Assembly: GCA_913055155.1 (NCBI GenBank)
Contig: CAJXJR010000013.1
Coordinates: 1 to 64,000, forward strand
DNA: 64,000 nt
Origin: an uncultured Erythrobacter sp.
GTDB taxonomy: Bacteria; Pseudomonadota; Alphaproteobacteria; Sphingomonadales; Sphingomonadaceae
Direction: 5' to 3'
Shown piece after piece: positions 26,833 through 36,741 of this stretch (position 1 is the first letter of the stretch; each line of letters starts with the position of its first letter). A model generated the notes under the pieces. The model was given only the letters and a program-made list of their open reading frames with translations. It had not been told where the DNA came from and made no database searches. The position numbers and the translations under genes were made by a program.

Positions 26833-26841
26833 TTGTTGCAA

Positions 26842-27315
26842 ATGAACCGTATGGATTTCACTCCCTATCGCCGCTCCACCGTCGGCTTTGACCGCCTGTT
26901 CGACCTGCTGGAGAACAACGCCCGCAACAGCGGCGACAACTATCCCCCCTTCAATATCGAGCGGCGCGATGAAGATGCCTATCGCATCACCATTGCCGTG
27001 GCCGGGTTCAAGCCCGAAGACCTCGATATTACCGCACAGCAGAACCTGCTGACCGTGCAGGGCCGCAAGCGCGAGGAAGCCGCCGAGGGCGAAATGCTGC
27101 ATGTCGGCATCGCCAACCGCGGTTTCGAACGCCGCTTCGAACTGGCCGATTATGTCCGCGTGCAGGACGCCGACCTGGCAGACGGCCTGCTGGTGATCGA
27201 CCTGGTGCGCGAAGTGCCCGAAGCCATGAAGCCGAAGAAGATCGCCATCGGCGGCAATTCGCTGAAGGTGGTCGAGAACAAGGACAAGGGTAACGACGAG
27301 GCCGACGCGGCCTGA
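26842..27315 (+). CDS. Small heat-shock protein (Hsp20/IbpA type)
   Basis: Encodes 157 aa from the ATG at 26842; an ATG at 26809 exists but would place the thermosensor and GAGGA site inside the gene. The alpha-crystallin domain spans ~35-130, with P-P-F-N-I-E-R-R-x-E-D-x-Y-R-I-T-I-A-V-A-G-F near its start, R-G-F-E-R-R-F-E-L-A in the middle and G-L-L-V-I-D-L beta-strand 9. It is followed by a charged tail containing K-K-I-A-I, an I-x-I-type motif. It is an ATP-independent holdase for unfolding proteins. Control by sigma-32 plus an RNA thermosensor is predicted. Confidence 0.95.
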   Translation: MNRMDFTPYRRSTVGFDRLFDLLENNARNSGDNYPPFNIERRDEDAYRITIAVAGFKPEDLDITAQQNLLTVQGRKREEAAEGEMLHVGIANRGFERRFELADYVRVQDADLADGLLVIDLVREVPEAMKPKKIAIGGNSLKVVENKDKGNDEADAA

Positions 27316-27671
27316 TCTGCTTAACCACATTTCCTAGGCAATGAAACGTTGGGGGCGGGGCCCGCTAAAGCCCCGCCCCCTCGACGCATCTGCGCCGACT
27401 CACTCGCGAAAATGGCTGTCCGGGTCGCAAGAGACAGCCGCCTTCGATGAGCAAGACTGTTCCGACTGTGCAGCAGGCATCTCATGCCCGACCGCGCGGC
27501 CGGTTAAAGCCCATGGGCCGAAAATTCCGGAAGCGTGTGCCTGCACTCCCCAGCGGCCCACACAACCTTTACCCTTACTTGTACGATTACGCCTACAGGC
27601 CCTTCCGATGCAAGATTATTTTCACTCCAGTCAACATCGCGCAATAACCATATCTGGCAGCGCTGCGTTAG
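27316..27671. other. 356-bp intergenic region after hsp20
   Basis: The region opens with an 11-bp perfect GC hairpin at 27351-27380, then about 290 bp of mixed composition with an AT-richer end. A 66-codon frame at 27447-27647 has no ribosome site and an untypical composition, so I treat it as non-coding. Both flanking genes point towards this region, so it contains their ends and no obvious promoter need. Confidence 0.5.
27351..27380. terminator. Strong hairpin after hsp20
   Basis: GGGGGCGGGGC (27351-27361) pairs perfectly with GCCCCGCCCCC (27370-27380) across an 8-base loop, 35 bp after the hsp20 stop. There is no T-run behind it. It is likely a transcript-end or stability hairpin. Confidence 0.6.
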
Positions 27672-29312
27672 CTATACCAGGCGCGACTGGGCCAGGGCGG
27701 CAGCGATGAAACCCTTGAACAGGGGATGCGGATCGAACGGGCGGCTCTTCAATTCGGGGTGGAATTGCACGCCGACGAACCAGGGATGGTCCGGTCGCTC
27801 GACAATTTCGGGCAGCAACCCGTCGGGAGACATCCCGGAAAAGATCAGGCCACCCTCCTCCAGCGCCTCCATGTAGGCCGAGTTAACTTCGTAGCGGTGG
27901 CGATGGCGTTCGGAAATCGATGTCGCACCGCCATAGATGCCCGAGACGTGGCTGTTCGGGGAAAGCTTGGCCTCGTAGGCGCCAAGGCGCATGGTGCCGC
28001 CAAGGTCGGTATTGGCAGACCGCTTCTGCAGGCCTTCCTTGCTCATCCATTCGGTGATGATGCCCACCACCGGTTCCGGCGTTTCGCCGAATTCGGTGGA
28101 GCTTGCCTCGGCAATTCCGGCCGTGTTGCGCGCGCCCTCAATGCAGGCCATCTGCATGCCCAGGCAAATGCCGAAGAACGGCACCTTGCGCTCGCGCGCG
28201 AAGCGGACTGAGGCGATCTTGCCTTCGGACCCACGCTCGCCAAAGCCGCCGGGCACCAGAATGCCGTGCAATGGCTCCAGCTCGGCCGTGATTTCGCTGT
28301 CGTCCTTTTCGAACAGCTCGGCATCGATCCAGCGGATGTTGACCTTGGTGCGGTTGGCCATGCCGCCATGCACCAGCGCTTCGTTCAGCGACTTGTAGGC
28401 ATCGGGCAGGCCGACATACTTGCCCACCACGCCGATGGTAACTTCACCCTCGGGATTCTCGTAACGGTCGACAACGTCCACCCAGCGCGCCAGGTCCGGC
28501 GGGTTGGACGTGCCGAGCATGCCGAAGTGGCGCAGTACTTCGCTGTCCAGCCCTTCGCCATGGTACTGTTGCGGCACGGCATAGATGCTGCTGGCATCCA
28601 GTGCCGGGATCACCGATTCCTTGCGCACGTTGCAGAAGTTGGCGATCTTCTGCCGCTCGCCATCGGGCAGCGGATGCTCGCAGCGGCACAGCAGCACGTC
28701 GGGCTTGATGCCCAGCGAAGCCAGTTCTCGCACGGAATGCTGCGTGGGCTTGGTCTTCAGCTCACCCGCAGCCGCGATGTAGGGCACCAGCGTGACGTGG
28801 ACGGAGACGGTCTGATCCGGCTCCAGCTCGTTGCGCAGCTGGCGGATCGCCTCCATGAACGGCAGGCTCTCGATGTCGCCCACCGTGCCGCCGATCTCGC
28901 ACAGGATGAAATCGTGGTCGCCCTGGTCGGCCAGCGCAAACTGCTTGATCGCGTCGGTCACATGCGGGATCACCTGCACGGTGGCGCCCAGGTAATCGCC
29001 GCGACGTTCCTTGGCGATGATGTCGCGATAGACGCGGCCGGAGGTGATGTTGTCGTTCTGGTGCGCCGAAACGCCCGTGAACCGCTCGTAATGCCCCAGG
29101 TCCAGATCGGTCTCGGCACCATCGTCGGTGACGTAGACCTCACCGTGCTGGTAGGGGCTCATCGTCCCCGGATCGACGTTGAGATAGGGGTCGAACTTGC
29201 GGATGCGTACCTTGTACCCACGCGCCTGAAGGAGGGCTGCCAGAGAGGCTGCCATGAGACCTTTGCCGAGCGAGGAGACCACGCCGCCGGTGATGAAAAT
29301 GTACCGCGCCAT
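27672..29312 (-). CDS. pyrG: CTP synthase
   Basis: Encodes 546 aa, the standard length. It converts UTP to CTP using ATP and glutamine. The N-terminal synthetase domain starts with [14 protein letters not shown] (residues 5-18) and includes the [10 protein letters not shown] block. The class I glutamine amidotransferase domain (~290-540) has the nucleophile in F-G-I-C-L-G-M-Q-M and the His-Glu pair in V-Q-F-H-P-E. It is transcribed after secG, 91 bp downstream. Confidence 0.98.
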   Translation of the reverse strand: MARYIFITGGVVSSLGKGLMAASLAALLQARGYKVRIRKFDPYLNVDPGTMSPYQHGEVYVTDDGAETDLDLGHYERFTGVSAHQNDNITSGRVYRDIIAKERRGDYLGATVQVIPHVTDAIKQFALADQGDHDFILCEIGGTVGDIESLPFMEAIRQLRNELEPDQTVSVHVTLVPYIAAAGELKTKPTQHSVRELASLGIKPDVLLCRCEHPLPDGERQKIANFCNVRKESVIPALDASSIYAVPQQYHGEGLDSEVLRHFGMLGTSNPPDLARWVDVVDRYENPEGEVTIGVVGKYVGLPDAYKSLNEALVHGGMANRTKVNIRWIDAELFEKDDSEITAELEPLHGILVPGGFGERGSEGKIASVRFARERKVPFFGICLGMQMACIEGARNTAGIAEASSTEFGETPEPVVGIITEWMSKEGLQKRSANTDLGGTMRLGAYEAKLSPNSHVSGIYGGATSISERHRHRYEVNSAYMEALEEGGLIFSGMSPDGLLPEIVERPDHPWFVGVQFHPELKSRPFDPHPLFKGFIAAALAQSRLV

Positions 29313-29403
29313 GGGAGTCGGGCCTTAAGCTCACACCGGGATTCGGCGCAAGCACTTTGGCGCCGCTTTTCACAAATACGGGCAAATTGCCCGCAGAAAA
29401 ATC

Positions 29404-29769
29404 CTACTGGTCGAGATCGGCCAGCGGATCTTCGGCAGGCGCTTCCTGCGCAGGGGCACTTTCGTCACCCGCAGCGGTCGTTTCGGTGCCGGGCGTGGTG
29501 GTCGAACGATCCAGCGTCTCGTCGAACTCACGCTGGCCGGAGACGTCCACCGCCAGCGCCGCGAGCACGATCGACAGACCGACGAACAGCACCGCCGACC
29601 ACTTGGTGGCCCGCGTCAGGAAATCCGCTGCACCGCGTGCCGACATCAGGCCACCCGGGCTGCCGCCGCCGCCGATGCCAAGGCCGCCACCTTCGGAGCG
29701 CTGCATGAGCACGAGGATCACGAGAGTGGCAGCGACAATCGCCTGGAGCACGGTGAAGAAGATGAACAT
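29404..29769 (-). CDS. secG: Preprotein translocase subunit SecG
   Basis: Encodes 121 aa. Two transmembrane helices (~3-20 and ~57-75) flank a Gly-rich cytoplasmic loop (R-S-E-G-G-G-L-G-I-G-G-G) ending in F-L-T-R-A-T-K, the SecG signature. The C-terminal ~45 residues are an acidic Ala/Glu/Thr-rich extension, common in sphingomonad SecG. It works with SecYE in protein export. It lies between tpiA (upstream) and pyrG, a conserved order. Confidence 0.95.
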   Translation of the reverse strand: MFIFFTVLQAIVAATLVILVLMQRSEGGGLGIGGGGSPGGLMSARGAADFLTRATKWSAVLFVGLSIVLAALAVDVSGQREFDETLDRSTTTPGTETTAAGDESAPAQEAPAEDPLADLDQ

Positions 29770-29870
29770 GACGGGTGGACGCTATTCTTGTCTGGATCTG
29801 TGGTGGAGGCCCACATAGGCGCCTTGCCCCGCCCCCACAAGGGCACAAGCCAAGGCACCGGGATTGCGGA

Positions 29871-30635
29871 TCAGGACTTCTCGTCCTGCGCCTCGGCAGC
29901 GGCGACGATGATGCCGAGGAAGCTTTCGGCCGTCAGGCTGGCCCCGCCGACCAGGGCACCGCCCACTTCGTCGGCAGCCAGCAGCTCGGCAGCGTTGTCG
30001 GGCTTCACGGAACCGCCGTAGAGGATGCGGATGCCTTGGCCCTCTTCCCCGTAGATGGATACCAGCTTGGCGCGGATGTGGCGGTGCATCGCACCGATAT
30101 CGTCCACGGTCGGCGTGCGACCGGTGCCGATGGCCCATACGGGTTCGTAAGCCACGGTGACCTTTTCGGCCACGCCTTCGCCCGTGGGCAGCGAACCGGT
30201 CAGCTGGCGACCCACGACCGCTTCGGCCTTGCCCGAATCGCGCTCTTCCTCGGTCTCGCCAACGCAGACGATCACGTTCATGCCGGCAGCGATGGCCGCA
30301 GTGGCCTTTTCCTGGACCAGCGCATTGCTTTCCTTGTGGTCGGCGCGGCGTTCCGAATGCCCGACAATGGTAAAGCCGGCACCGGCATCCTTCGCCATGG
30401 CAGCCGAGATATCGCCGGTGTGCGCACCGCCTTCGGCCGCGTGCACATCCTGCGCACCGATGCCGATCAGGTTGGCTTCCTTGCGGGTGGCGTGAATCAG
30501 CGTGAACGGCGGCGCCAGCGCCACTTCCACCTTCAACAAGCGCTCTGCCGCGCGATCAATCGCGCGCGCTTCGGCCAGCATGGCCCGGGTGCCGTGCATT
30601 TTCCAGTTGCCGACAATGTAGGGTCGCGTGGTCAT
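29871..30635 (-). CDS. tpiA: Triosephosphate isomerase
   Basis: Encodes 254 aa from the ATG at 30635 (AAGAGA upstream); an in-frame start 33 bp earlier is less likely. It interconverts dihydroxyacetone phosphate and glyceraldehyde 3-phosphate. The key residues are present: Lys in G-N-W-K-M-H, His in G-H-S-E-R-R and the catalytic Glu in A-Y-E-P-V-W-A-I-G-T-G, whose following segment is the mobile loop. The phosphate-binding Y-G-G-S-V is near the end. It is divergent from ppiD, 236 bp away. Confidence 0.98.
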   Translation of the reverse strand: MTTRPYIVGNWKMHGTRAMLAEARAIDRAAERLLKVEVALAPPFTLIHATRKEANLIGIGAQDVHAAEGGAHTGDISAAMAKDAGAGFTIVGHSERRADHKESNALVQEKATAAIAAGMNVIVCVGETEEERDSGKAEAVVGRQLTGSLPTGEGVAEKVTVAYEPVWAIGTGRTPTVDDIGAMHRHIRAKLVSIYGEEGQGIRILYGGSVKPDNAAELLAADEVGGALVGGASLTAESFLGIIVAAAEAQDEKS

Positions 30636-30871
30636 TTTCTCTTGGTTTTTCCGTGATTTTAAAAGCATGCGTCAGGCAGGAAATGCCCAGTACGCGTGGA
30701 TATATAGCTGCCCGCTAGTCTGCCGTCACCAGCTTGTCAAAGCCGGTTTTCCACTTTGCGGGAAAGGCGTGTCTTCCTGTTGCGGGAGTGTATCAGGCCG
30801 GATAAAGCGACCGCGAAGCAAGGCGCGGCCAATCCCCTCGCCAGCCACACAGCACAGAAAACGACCAATCG

Positions 30872-32806
30872 ATGATCACCTTCTTTCGCAGTTTCTTCCA
30901 GTCCAAGCTGGGCATCGCCGTCACGCTGGCTTTCCTCGGCCTGATTGCAGTGGCATTTGCCAGTTCGGACGTGGCCAACACTGGCATGTTCGGCGGCGTG
31001 ACCGGGGGTGACCGGATGGCAGTGATTGGCGACCGGCGCATTTCCACTGCCGACCTGCAGACCAACGTCAACAACGCCCTGCAGCAGGCGCGCGAGAGCG
31101 ACCCGACGCTGACGATGGAGGAGTTCATCGCCGCCGGCGGGCTGGACGACGTGCTGGAACAGATGATCAGCCGATCGGCCATTTCCGAATTCGGCCACGA
31201 GATCGGCCTGCGCGCAGGTGACCGTCTGGTCGACAGCGAGATCGTGAACATTCCCGCCTTCCAGGGGCTGGACGGCAATTTCAGTGCCGAGGCATTTCGC
31301 CAGGCCCTGCGCCAACGCAGCCTGAGCGAGGCCACCGTGCGCGACGACCTGGCCCAGGGCCTTTTCGCCCGCCAGCTGGTGCTGCCGCTGGGCTATGGCG
31401 CGCGCCTGCCCGACAGCCTTGTCCGCCGCTATTCGCAGCTGATTACCGACACGCGCCTGGGCACGGCTGCCCCCATTCCGGCTGCTCTCTTCGCCCCTGA
31501 AGACGATCCCACAGACGAGCAGCTGCAGAGCTATTACAACGCCAACCGCGCCGACTATATCGAGCCGGAACGCCGCGTGCTGCGCTATGTGCCGTTCGAC
31601 ATCAATGCCGTTGGCGACCTGCCGCCGATCACCGATGCCCAGGTTGCCGCCCGCTACGAAGAGGAAGCGGCGAACTTCGCCCCTACCGAACAGCGCAGCT
31701 TCACCCAGTTGGTGCTGCCGACGGAAGCTGCCGCGCAGGCAGTGATCGACGAGGTCGAAGGTGGCATGTCGCTGGAAACCTCCGCCCAGGCAAAGGGCCT
31801 CAGCACCTCCACCCTCTCGCAGATCGAACGGGCAGACCTTGCCGAACAGGCCTCTCCGCCCGTGGCTGCCGCCGGCTTCGATGCCGACGAGGGCGCGCTG
31901 GTGGGGCCGGTGCGCGGAGACCTTGGCTGGTATGTGCTGCGCGTGGACGACGTTACCCAGATCAGCGGCCAGACCCTGGCGCAGGCGACCCCGGAAATTC
32001 GCGAGGAGTTGCAGCAGGAACAGCGCCAGCAGGCGCTCAACGACCTGACCGCTCGGCTGGAAGACGATTTCGCCGACGGTCGCAGCCTCACCGAAGCGGC
32101 AGACGAACTGGGAATCGAGATCGTCACCACCCCGCGCATCACCTCCGACGGGCGCATCTACGGCACCCAGCAGAGCGCGCCGCCTGCCCTTGCCCGCGTG
32201 ATCGACTATGCTTTCGAAATGCAGGAAGGCGCCGATCCGCAGCTGGTGGAAATTGTGCCGGGTGAGCAGTTCCTGTTGTTCGACGTGAGCGAAATCGTGC
32301 CCAGCGCCGCCGCGCCGCTGGACGAGATCCGCGATCAGGTCGTGCTGGCCTGGCGCCGCGACCAGGGCATGATTGCTGCAAGAGATGCCGCTGCGCGCAT
32401 TCTCGACCGGGTCAACGAAGGCTCCACGCTGGCAGAGGCCGTCGCCGCCGAAGATGTTGACCTGCCGAGCCCGGAACCGCTGCGCATCAACCGCCGCGAA
32501 CTGGCGCAGCAGAACCAGCTGTCGCGCGCCAGCCTGCTGTTCTTCACCATGGCCGAAGGCACGACCAAGAGCGTGCGGGTGCCCGAAACCAGCACCTATT
32601 TCGTGATGCAGCTGGACGAGATCCAGACTGCCGAGATGACCGACGAGGATCCCGTCGTCGTCAGCACGCGCGACCAGCTGGCCCAGGCTTCGGGTGAGGA
32701 ATACCTGCAGCAGTTCCTCGACGCTGCGGAGGACTCGTTCGAGGTCGAAACCAATTCCGTCGCCATCGAAGCCGTGCGCGCACAGCTTACCGGTTCGGTT
32801 AACTAG
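30872..32806 (+). CDS. ppiD: Membrane-anchored periplasmic peptidyl-prolyl isomerase/chaperone (PpiD/SurA family)
   Basis: Encodes 644 aa. A short cytoplasmic start (F-F-R-S-F-F-Q-S-K-L-G) and one transmembrane helix (~13-31) are followed by a SurA-N-type chaperone domain (~50-190). A parvulin-like domain lies around ~240-370 and a long C-terminal helical region follows. The parvulin core is divergent, so isomerase activity is uncertain, as in E. coli PpiD. PpiD helps outer-membrane proteins leaving the Sec translocon. trpE begins 12 bp after it, so the two are probably cotranscribed. Confidence 0.92.
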   Translation: MITFFRSFFQSKLGIAVTLAFLGLIAVAFASSDVANTGMFGGVTGGDRMAVIGDRRISTADLQTNVNNALQQARESDPTLTMEEFIAAGGLDDVLEQMISRSAISEFGHEIGLRAGDRLVDSEIVNIPAFQGLDGNFSAEAFRQALRQRSLSEATVRDDLAQGLFARQLVLPLGYGARLPDSLVRRYSQLITDTRLGTAAPIPAALFAPEDDPTDEQLQSYYNANRADYIEPERRVLRYVPFDINAVGDLPPITDAQVAARYEEEAANFAPTEQRSFTQLVLPTEAAAQAVIDEVEGGMSLETSAQAKGLSTSTLSQIERADLAEQASPPVAAAGFDADEGALVGPVRGDLGWYVLRVDDVTQISGQTLAQATPEIREELQQEQRQQALNDLTARLEDDFADGRSLTEAADELGIEIVTTPRITSDGRIYGTQQSAPPALARVIDYAFEMQEGADPQLVEIVPGEQFLLFDVSEIVPSAAAPLDEIRDQVVLAWRRDQGMIAARDAAARILDRVNEGSTLAEAVAAEDVDLPSPEPLRINRRELAQQNQLSRASLLFFTMAEGTTKSVRVPETSTYFVMQLDEIQTAEMTDEDPVVVSTRDQLAQASGEEYLQQFLDAAEDSFEVETNSVAIEAVRAQLTGSVN

Positions 32807-32817
32807 GGCCCGCCGGC

Positions 32818-34329
32818 ATGGTTGCCGCTCCCAACAACGCACAAGCCGCGCTCGAGGCGCTTGGCGAAGGGCGCAACACGCTCGTCTGGCGCCGCGTGGT
32901 GGCGGATACGGAAACACCTATCGGCGCGGCGCTCAAGCTGATCGAGCCGGGCCGCGGCGATTACCTGCTCGAATCGGTCGAAGGCGGAGAGATTCGCGGG
33001 CGCTACAGCCTGCTGGGCCTCGATCCGGACCTGTTGTTCCGTGCCACCGGCTCTGCTGCCGAAGTCAATCGCCAATGGCGTCACGACCGAGAGGCTTTCG
33101 AGCCCCTGCCGGGCAACGCAATGGAGGAGCTGCGCACACTCGCTAATTCGTGCCGTATCGACATGCCCGAAGGCCTGCCACCTGCCCTCGCCTGCCTGGT
33201 CGGCTATTTCGGCTACGAGACCATCGGCCTGGTGGAAAACCTGCCGCGCGCACCGCAGAGCGACCTTGCCCTGCCCGACATGCTGTTCGCCCGCCCTGCG
33301 CTGGTGCTGGTGTTCGACCGGCTGAGCGATGCACTTTACGTCACCGCCCCGTTGTGGGCTGACGACAGCGACCCCGCCGCCAAGATCGAACGCGCGGGCG
33401 AACGCATCGACGAGGTGTTGCGAAAGCTGGGCGACAAGGTGCCCGAGCCCGACCATCTGGCAGACATGCCCGAACTGGCTCTGGAAGCGGTGATGGACCC
33501 GGCGGATTACGAACGCATCGTGCTGCGCGCCAAGGACTACATCACCGCAGGCGACATCTTCCAGGTGGTGCTGGCGCAGCGTTTCACCTGCCCGTTCCCG
33601 TTGCCGCCTATCGCGCTCTACCGGGCGCTGCGACGGGTGAACCCCTCGCCCTTCCTCTATTTCCTCGACCTGCCGGGCTTTGCCGTGGTCGGCTCCAGCC
33701 CGGAAATCCTCGTGCGCGTGCGCGATGGCGAGGTGACCATTCGCCCCATCGCCGGCACCCGCCCGCGCGGCAGCACCGAAAGCGAGGACAAGGCCAACGA
33801 GATCAGCCTGCTGGCCGATCCCAAGGAATGTGCCGAGCACCTGATGCTGCTCGACCTGGGCCGCAACGACGTGGGCCGCGTGGCGTCCGCCGACAGCGTG
33901 ACCGTCACCGACAGCTTCACCATCGAACGCTACAGCCACGTCATGCATATCGTCAGCAACGTCGTTGGCAAGCTGGCAGAGGGCAAGGACGCGCTCGACG
34001 CGCTGTTCGCGGGCTTCCCCGCAGGCACGGTCAGCGGCGCGCCGAAGATCCGCGCATGCGAGATCATCGCGGAGCTTGAGCCCGAGACTCGCGGCCCCTA
34101 CGCAGGCGGCGTCGGCTATTTCGCGCCCGATGGCTCGGTCGACAGCTGCATCGTCCTGCGCACCGCCGTGGTGAAGGATGGCGTCATGCACGTGCAGGCA
34201 GGTGCGGGAATCGTGGCCGACAGCAATCCCGACTACGAAGCCGCCGAATGCCGCCACAAGGCCGGCGCCCTGATCGCCGCCGCGCGCGAAGCCGTGGAGG
34301 TGGCGAGCGAGCCGGGGTTCGGCCAGTGA
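32818..34329 (+). CDS. trpE: Anthranilate synthase component I
   Basis: Encodes 503 aa. It makes anthranilate from chorismate with ammonia supplied by TrpG, the first step of tryptophan synthesis. The N-terminal domain carries L-E-S-V-E-G-G (feedback site region). The chorismate-binding domain has I-A-G-T-R-P-R-G, L-D-L-G-R-N-D-V-G-R, S-H-V-M-H-I and G-T-V-S-G-A-P-K. No leader peptide or attenuator is visible before it; it follows ppiD by 12 bp. Its stop overlaps the next gene's GTG. Confidence 0.98.
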   Translation: MVAAPNNAQAALEALGEGRNTLVWRRVVADTETPIGAALKLIEPGRGDYLLESVEGGEIRGRYSLLGLDPDLLFRATGSAAEVNRQWRHDREAFEPLPGNAMEELRTLANSCRIDMPEGLPPALACLVGYFGYETIGLVENLPRAPQSDLALPDMLFARPALVLVFDRLSDALYVTAPLWADDSDPAAKIERAGERIDEVLRKLGDKVPEPDHLADMPELALEAVMDPADYERIVLRAKDYITAGDIFQVVLAQRFTCPFPLPPIALYRALRRVNPSPFLYFLDLPGFAVVGSSPEILVRVRDGEVTIRPIAGTRPRGSTESEDKANEISLLADPKECAEHLMLLDLGRNDVGRVASADSVTVTDSFTIERYSHVMHIVSNVVGKLAEGKDALDALFAGFPAGTVSGAPKIRACEIIAELEPETRGPYAGGVGYFAPDGSVDSCIVLRTAVVKDGVMHVQAGAGIVADSNPDYEAAECRHKAGALIAAAREAVEVASEPGFGQ

Positions 34330-35126
34330 TCCGATATTCACCGAGGCGCGGTTTCGCAGCCCTGGTCCTGCTTCCCCTCGCCGCCTGCTCTGTTCGCGAC
34401 GAAAACGGCGACACCGAAGCGCGCGTGTCGATCTGCGAGCCGATGGTGTTCGAGGATGTGCGCTTCACCCATTGCACCGCCGAGCCGGGGGAGCATGCCA
34501 TCGCCACGGAGCTTTCGCCCGACGATTCAGACACGCCTTACCGTTCGTTCGATGCGCTGGCCGAAGACATGAGCGAAGTCGAGCTGAGCCACCTTGCGCT
34601 GGCCATGAACGGCGGCATGTTCAATCCCGATGGCTTTCCAATCGGCTATTACGTCGAGGATGGCCTGCGCTTCACGGTGCTTAACCAGAATGAAGGCCCC
34701 GGCAATTTCCACCTGCTGCCCAACGGCGTGTTCTTCGGTGAAACGGCCGCAGGCCCATGGCGCGTGTGGGAGACCGAGCGGTTTGCCGATTCGATTGACC
34801 AGCGCCCCGAATTCGCCACCCAGTCCGGCCCCATGCTGGTAATCAGCGGCGACCTGCATCCCGCCTTCGACAACGATGGCCCCAGTCGCACCAACCGCAA
34901 CGCCGTGGGCGTCGATGCTGCAGGGCGCGCACATTTCGTCCTCAGCGATGACCCTGTCAGCATGGGCAAGCTGGCACGGCTCTATCGCGATGTGCTGGGC
35001 GTAAACAACGCGCTTTATCTCGACGGCACCGTCTCGTTGCTGTGGGATCCGGCAAGCGGTCGCATGGACCGCGGCGAACCGATCGGGCCGATCATCCTCG
35101 TTACCGACAGGAACACCGACCAATGA
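34326..35126 (+). CDS. Phosphodiester glycosidase-domain lipoprotein
   Basis: Encodes 266 aa from a GTG at 34326 overlapping the trpE stop. Residues 1-20 form a lipoprotein signal with lipobox L-A-A-C. The rest matches the phosphodiester glycosidase (DUF2233, NAGPA-like) domain: A-M-N-G-G-M-F, N-G-V-F-F-G, S-G-P-M-L-V, R-N-A-V-G-V and L-Y-L-D-G-T-V-S. Family members cleave sugar-phosphodiester bonds, but the bacterial substrate here is unknown. Its place between trpE and trpG is unusual; it has no evident link with tryptophan synthesis. Confidence 0.85.
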   Translation: MIRYSPRRGFAALVLLPLAACSVRDENGDTEARVSICEPMVFEDVRFTHCTAEPGEHAIATELSPDDSDTPYRSFDALAEDMSEVELSHLALAMNGGMFNPDGFPIGYYVEDGLRFTVLNQNEGPGNFHLLPNGVFFGETAAGPWRVWETERFADSIDQRPEFATQSGPMLVISGDLHPAFDNDGPSRTNRNAVGVDAAGRAHFVLSDDPVSMGKLARLYRDVLGVNNALYLDGTVSLLWDPASGRMDRGEPIGPIILVTDRNTDQ

Positions 35127-36082
35127 ACTACGAACGCACCCTCTATCCGGAGATCGAACCTTTCGACGGCGGCATGCTGGACGTAGGCGAAGGGCACTCG
35201 CTGTACTGGGAACGCGTCGGCACTAAAGGCGGGAAACCTGCGGTGATGCTGCACGGCGGCCCCGGCGGCGGCATCAGCACCGATCATCGCCGCCAGTGGG
35301 ATCCGGAGCTTTACGATGTATTGCTGTTCGACCAGCGCGGGTGCGGCCAATCGCTGCCCTTTGCGGAGATCGAGCACAACGACACATGGCGCATCGTTGC
35401 CGACATGGAGGCCTTGCGCGAAATGTGCGGGTTCGAGACCTGGCAGGTGTTCGGCGGCAGCTGGGGTTCTACTCTCGCCCTAGCCTATGCCCAGACACAT
35501 CCGGAACGGGTGAGCGAACTGGTCCTACGTGGGGTGTTCCTGGCGCGGCAGAAGGAAAAGGCCTGGCTCTACCAATATGGCGCCAGCGAGATCATGGCAG
35601 AGCAGTGGGATGCCTTTACCGGCCTGATCCCCGAAGCGGAGCGTGGCGACCTGGTGAAAGCCTACCATGCACGGCTGACCAGCGACGACGAGGCCACGCG
35701 CCTTGCCGCCGCGCGCGAATGGTCCTTATGGGAAGCCACGGTCGCTACCCTGCTGCCCGATCCGGACCTGCTGGATGCCTTTGCCGATCCGTCCAAGGCC
35801 GTCCCTTTCGCCCGCATCTGCGCGCGCTTCTTCCTCGACGATTTCTACCTCGACGAAGGCCAGCTGCTGAAAGATGCCGGCAAGCTGAAGGGCATTCCCG
35901 GTATCATCGTGCAGGGCCGTCATGACATCTGTACCCCGCCGGTATCGGCATGGGACCTGAAGAAGGCATGGCCCGAAGTCGATCTTCGCATCGTGCACGA
36001 CGCCGGCCATAGCGCGACGGAACCCGGCATTATCGACGGTCTGGTGCGCGCGACCGACCAGTTTGCTGGCAAATCCGCTTGA
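35123..36082 (+). CDS. pip: Proline iminopeptidase
   Basis: Encodes 319 aa; the ATG at 35123 overlaps the previous stop. It is an alpha/beta hydrolase that releases N-terminal proline from peptides. The oxyanion sequence H-G-G-P-G-G-G, the D-Q-R-G-C-G-Q-S motif and the nucleophile elbow G-G-S-W-G-S are all present. The catalytic His lies in D-A-G-H-S-A and the Asp in G-R-H-D-I-C-T-P. It is the second non-trp gene inserted between trpE and trpG. It ends 32 bp before trpG. Confidence 0.95.
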   Translation: MNYERTLYPEIEPFDGGMLDVGEGHSLYWERVGTKGGKPAVMLHGGPGGGISTDHRRQWDPELYDVLLFDQRGCGQSLPFAEIEHNDTWRIVADMEALREMCGFETWQVFGGSWGSTLALAYAQTHPERVSELVLRGVFLARQKEKAWLYQYGASEIMAEQWDAFTGLIPEAERGDLVKAYHARLTSDDEATRLAAAREWSLWEATVATLLPDPDLLDAFADPSKAVPFARICARFFLDDFYLDEGQLLKDAGKLKGIPGIIVQGRHDICTPPVSAWDLKKAWPEVDLRIVHDAGHSATEPGIIDGLVRATDQFAGKSA

Positions 36083-36114
36083 TCGCAGGCGCACGAAAGG
36101 CAAAAGGCAGCGCC

Positions 36115-36741
36115 ATGAGCGAAACCCCCGATATTCTCGTTGTCGACAATTACGACAGCTTCACCTTCAACCTGGTCCATTACCTGATGGAACTGGGGGC
36201 CAAGGTGGAGGTGGTCCGCAATGACGCCATTACGGCCCAAGCGGCACTCGATACGGGCGCTGCCGGCATCCTGATCTCGCCCGGCCCCTGCACGCCCAAC
36301 GAAGCGGGCATCAGCCTGGACCTGGTGGCAGCCTGTGCCGACGCGCGGCGTCCGCTGCTGGGCGTGTGCCTTGGCCACCAGTCGATCGGCCAGCACTTTG
36401 GCGGCACGGTGGCGCGCGGCGGGCTGATGCACGGCAAGACCTCGCCGGTCGATCATGACGATACGGGCGTATTCGCAGGGCTGCCCTCCCCCTTCACCGC
36501 CACCCGCTATCACTCGCTGATCGTGGAGGACATTCCCGACTGCCTGGCCGTGAACGCCACCAGCGAGACTCCGGGCCTCGATGGCACGGCCGTGATGGGC
36601 TTCCGCCATGTCGACCTGCCGATCCACGGCGTGCAGTTCCACCCGGAAAGCATCGCCACCGAATACGGCCATGAACTGCTCGCCAATTTCTGCCGCATCG
36701 CCGGCATCGACGTGACGCTGCCCGCAAGGCTGGTGGCATGA
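36115..36741 (+). CDS. trpG: Anthranilate synthase component II (glutamine amidotransferase)
   Basis: Encodes 208 aa from the ATG at 36115 ([16 protein letters not shown]). It releases ammonia from glutamine for TrpE. The nucleophile is in L-G-V-C-L-G-H-Q and the His-Glu pair in V-Q-F-H-P-E-S. Very similar proteins (PabA) serve folate synthesis. The position directly before trpD and trpC favours TrpG, with possible dual use. Its stop overlaps the trpD start. Confidence 0.96.
   Translation: MSETPDILVVDNYDSFTFNLVHYLMELGAKVEVVRNDAITAQAALDTGAAGILISPGPCTPNEAGISLDLVAACADARRPLLGVCLGHQSIGQHFGGTVARGGLMHGKTSPVDHDDTGVFAGLPSPFTATRYHSLIVEDIPDCLAVNATSETPGLDGTAVMGFRHVDLPIHGVQFHPESIATEYGHELLANFCRIAGIDVTLPARLVA

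Noticed and set aside
27447-27647. A 66-codon open frame after hsp20
   Set aside because: It has no ribosome site and no family resemblance, and it lies between two genes that end here.
36115-36741. PabA (folate) rather than TrpG
   Set aside because: The sequences are hard to separate by eye, but the gene is coupled directly to trpD and trpC, so TrpG is the better label.
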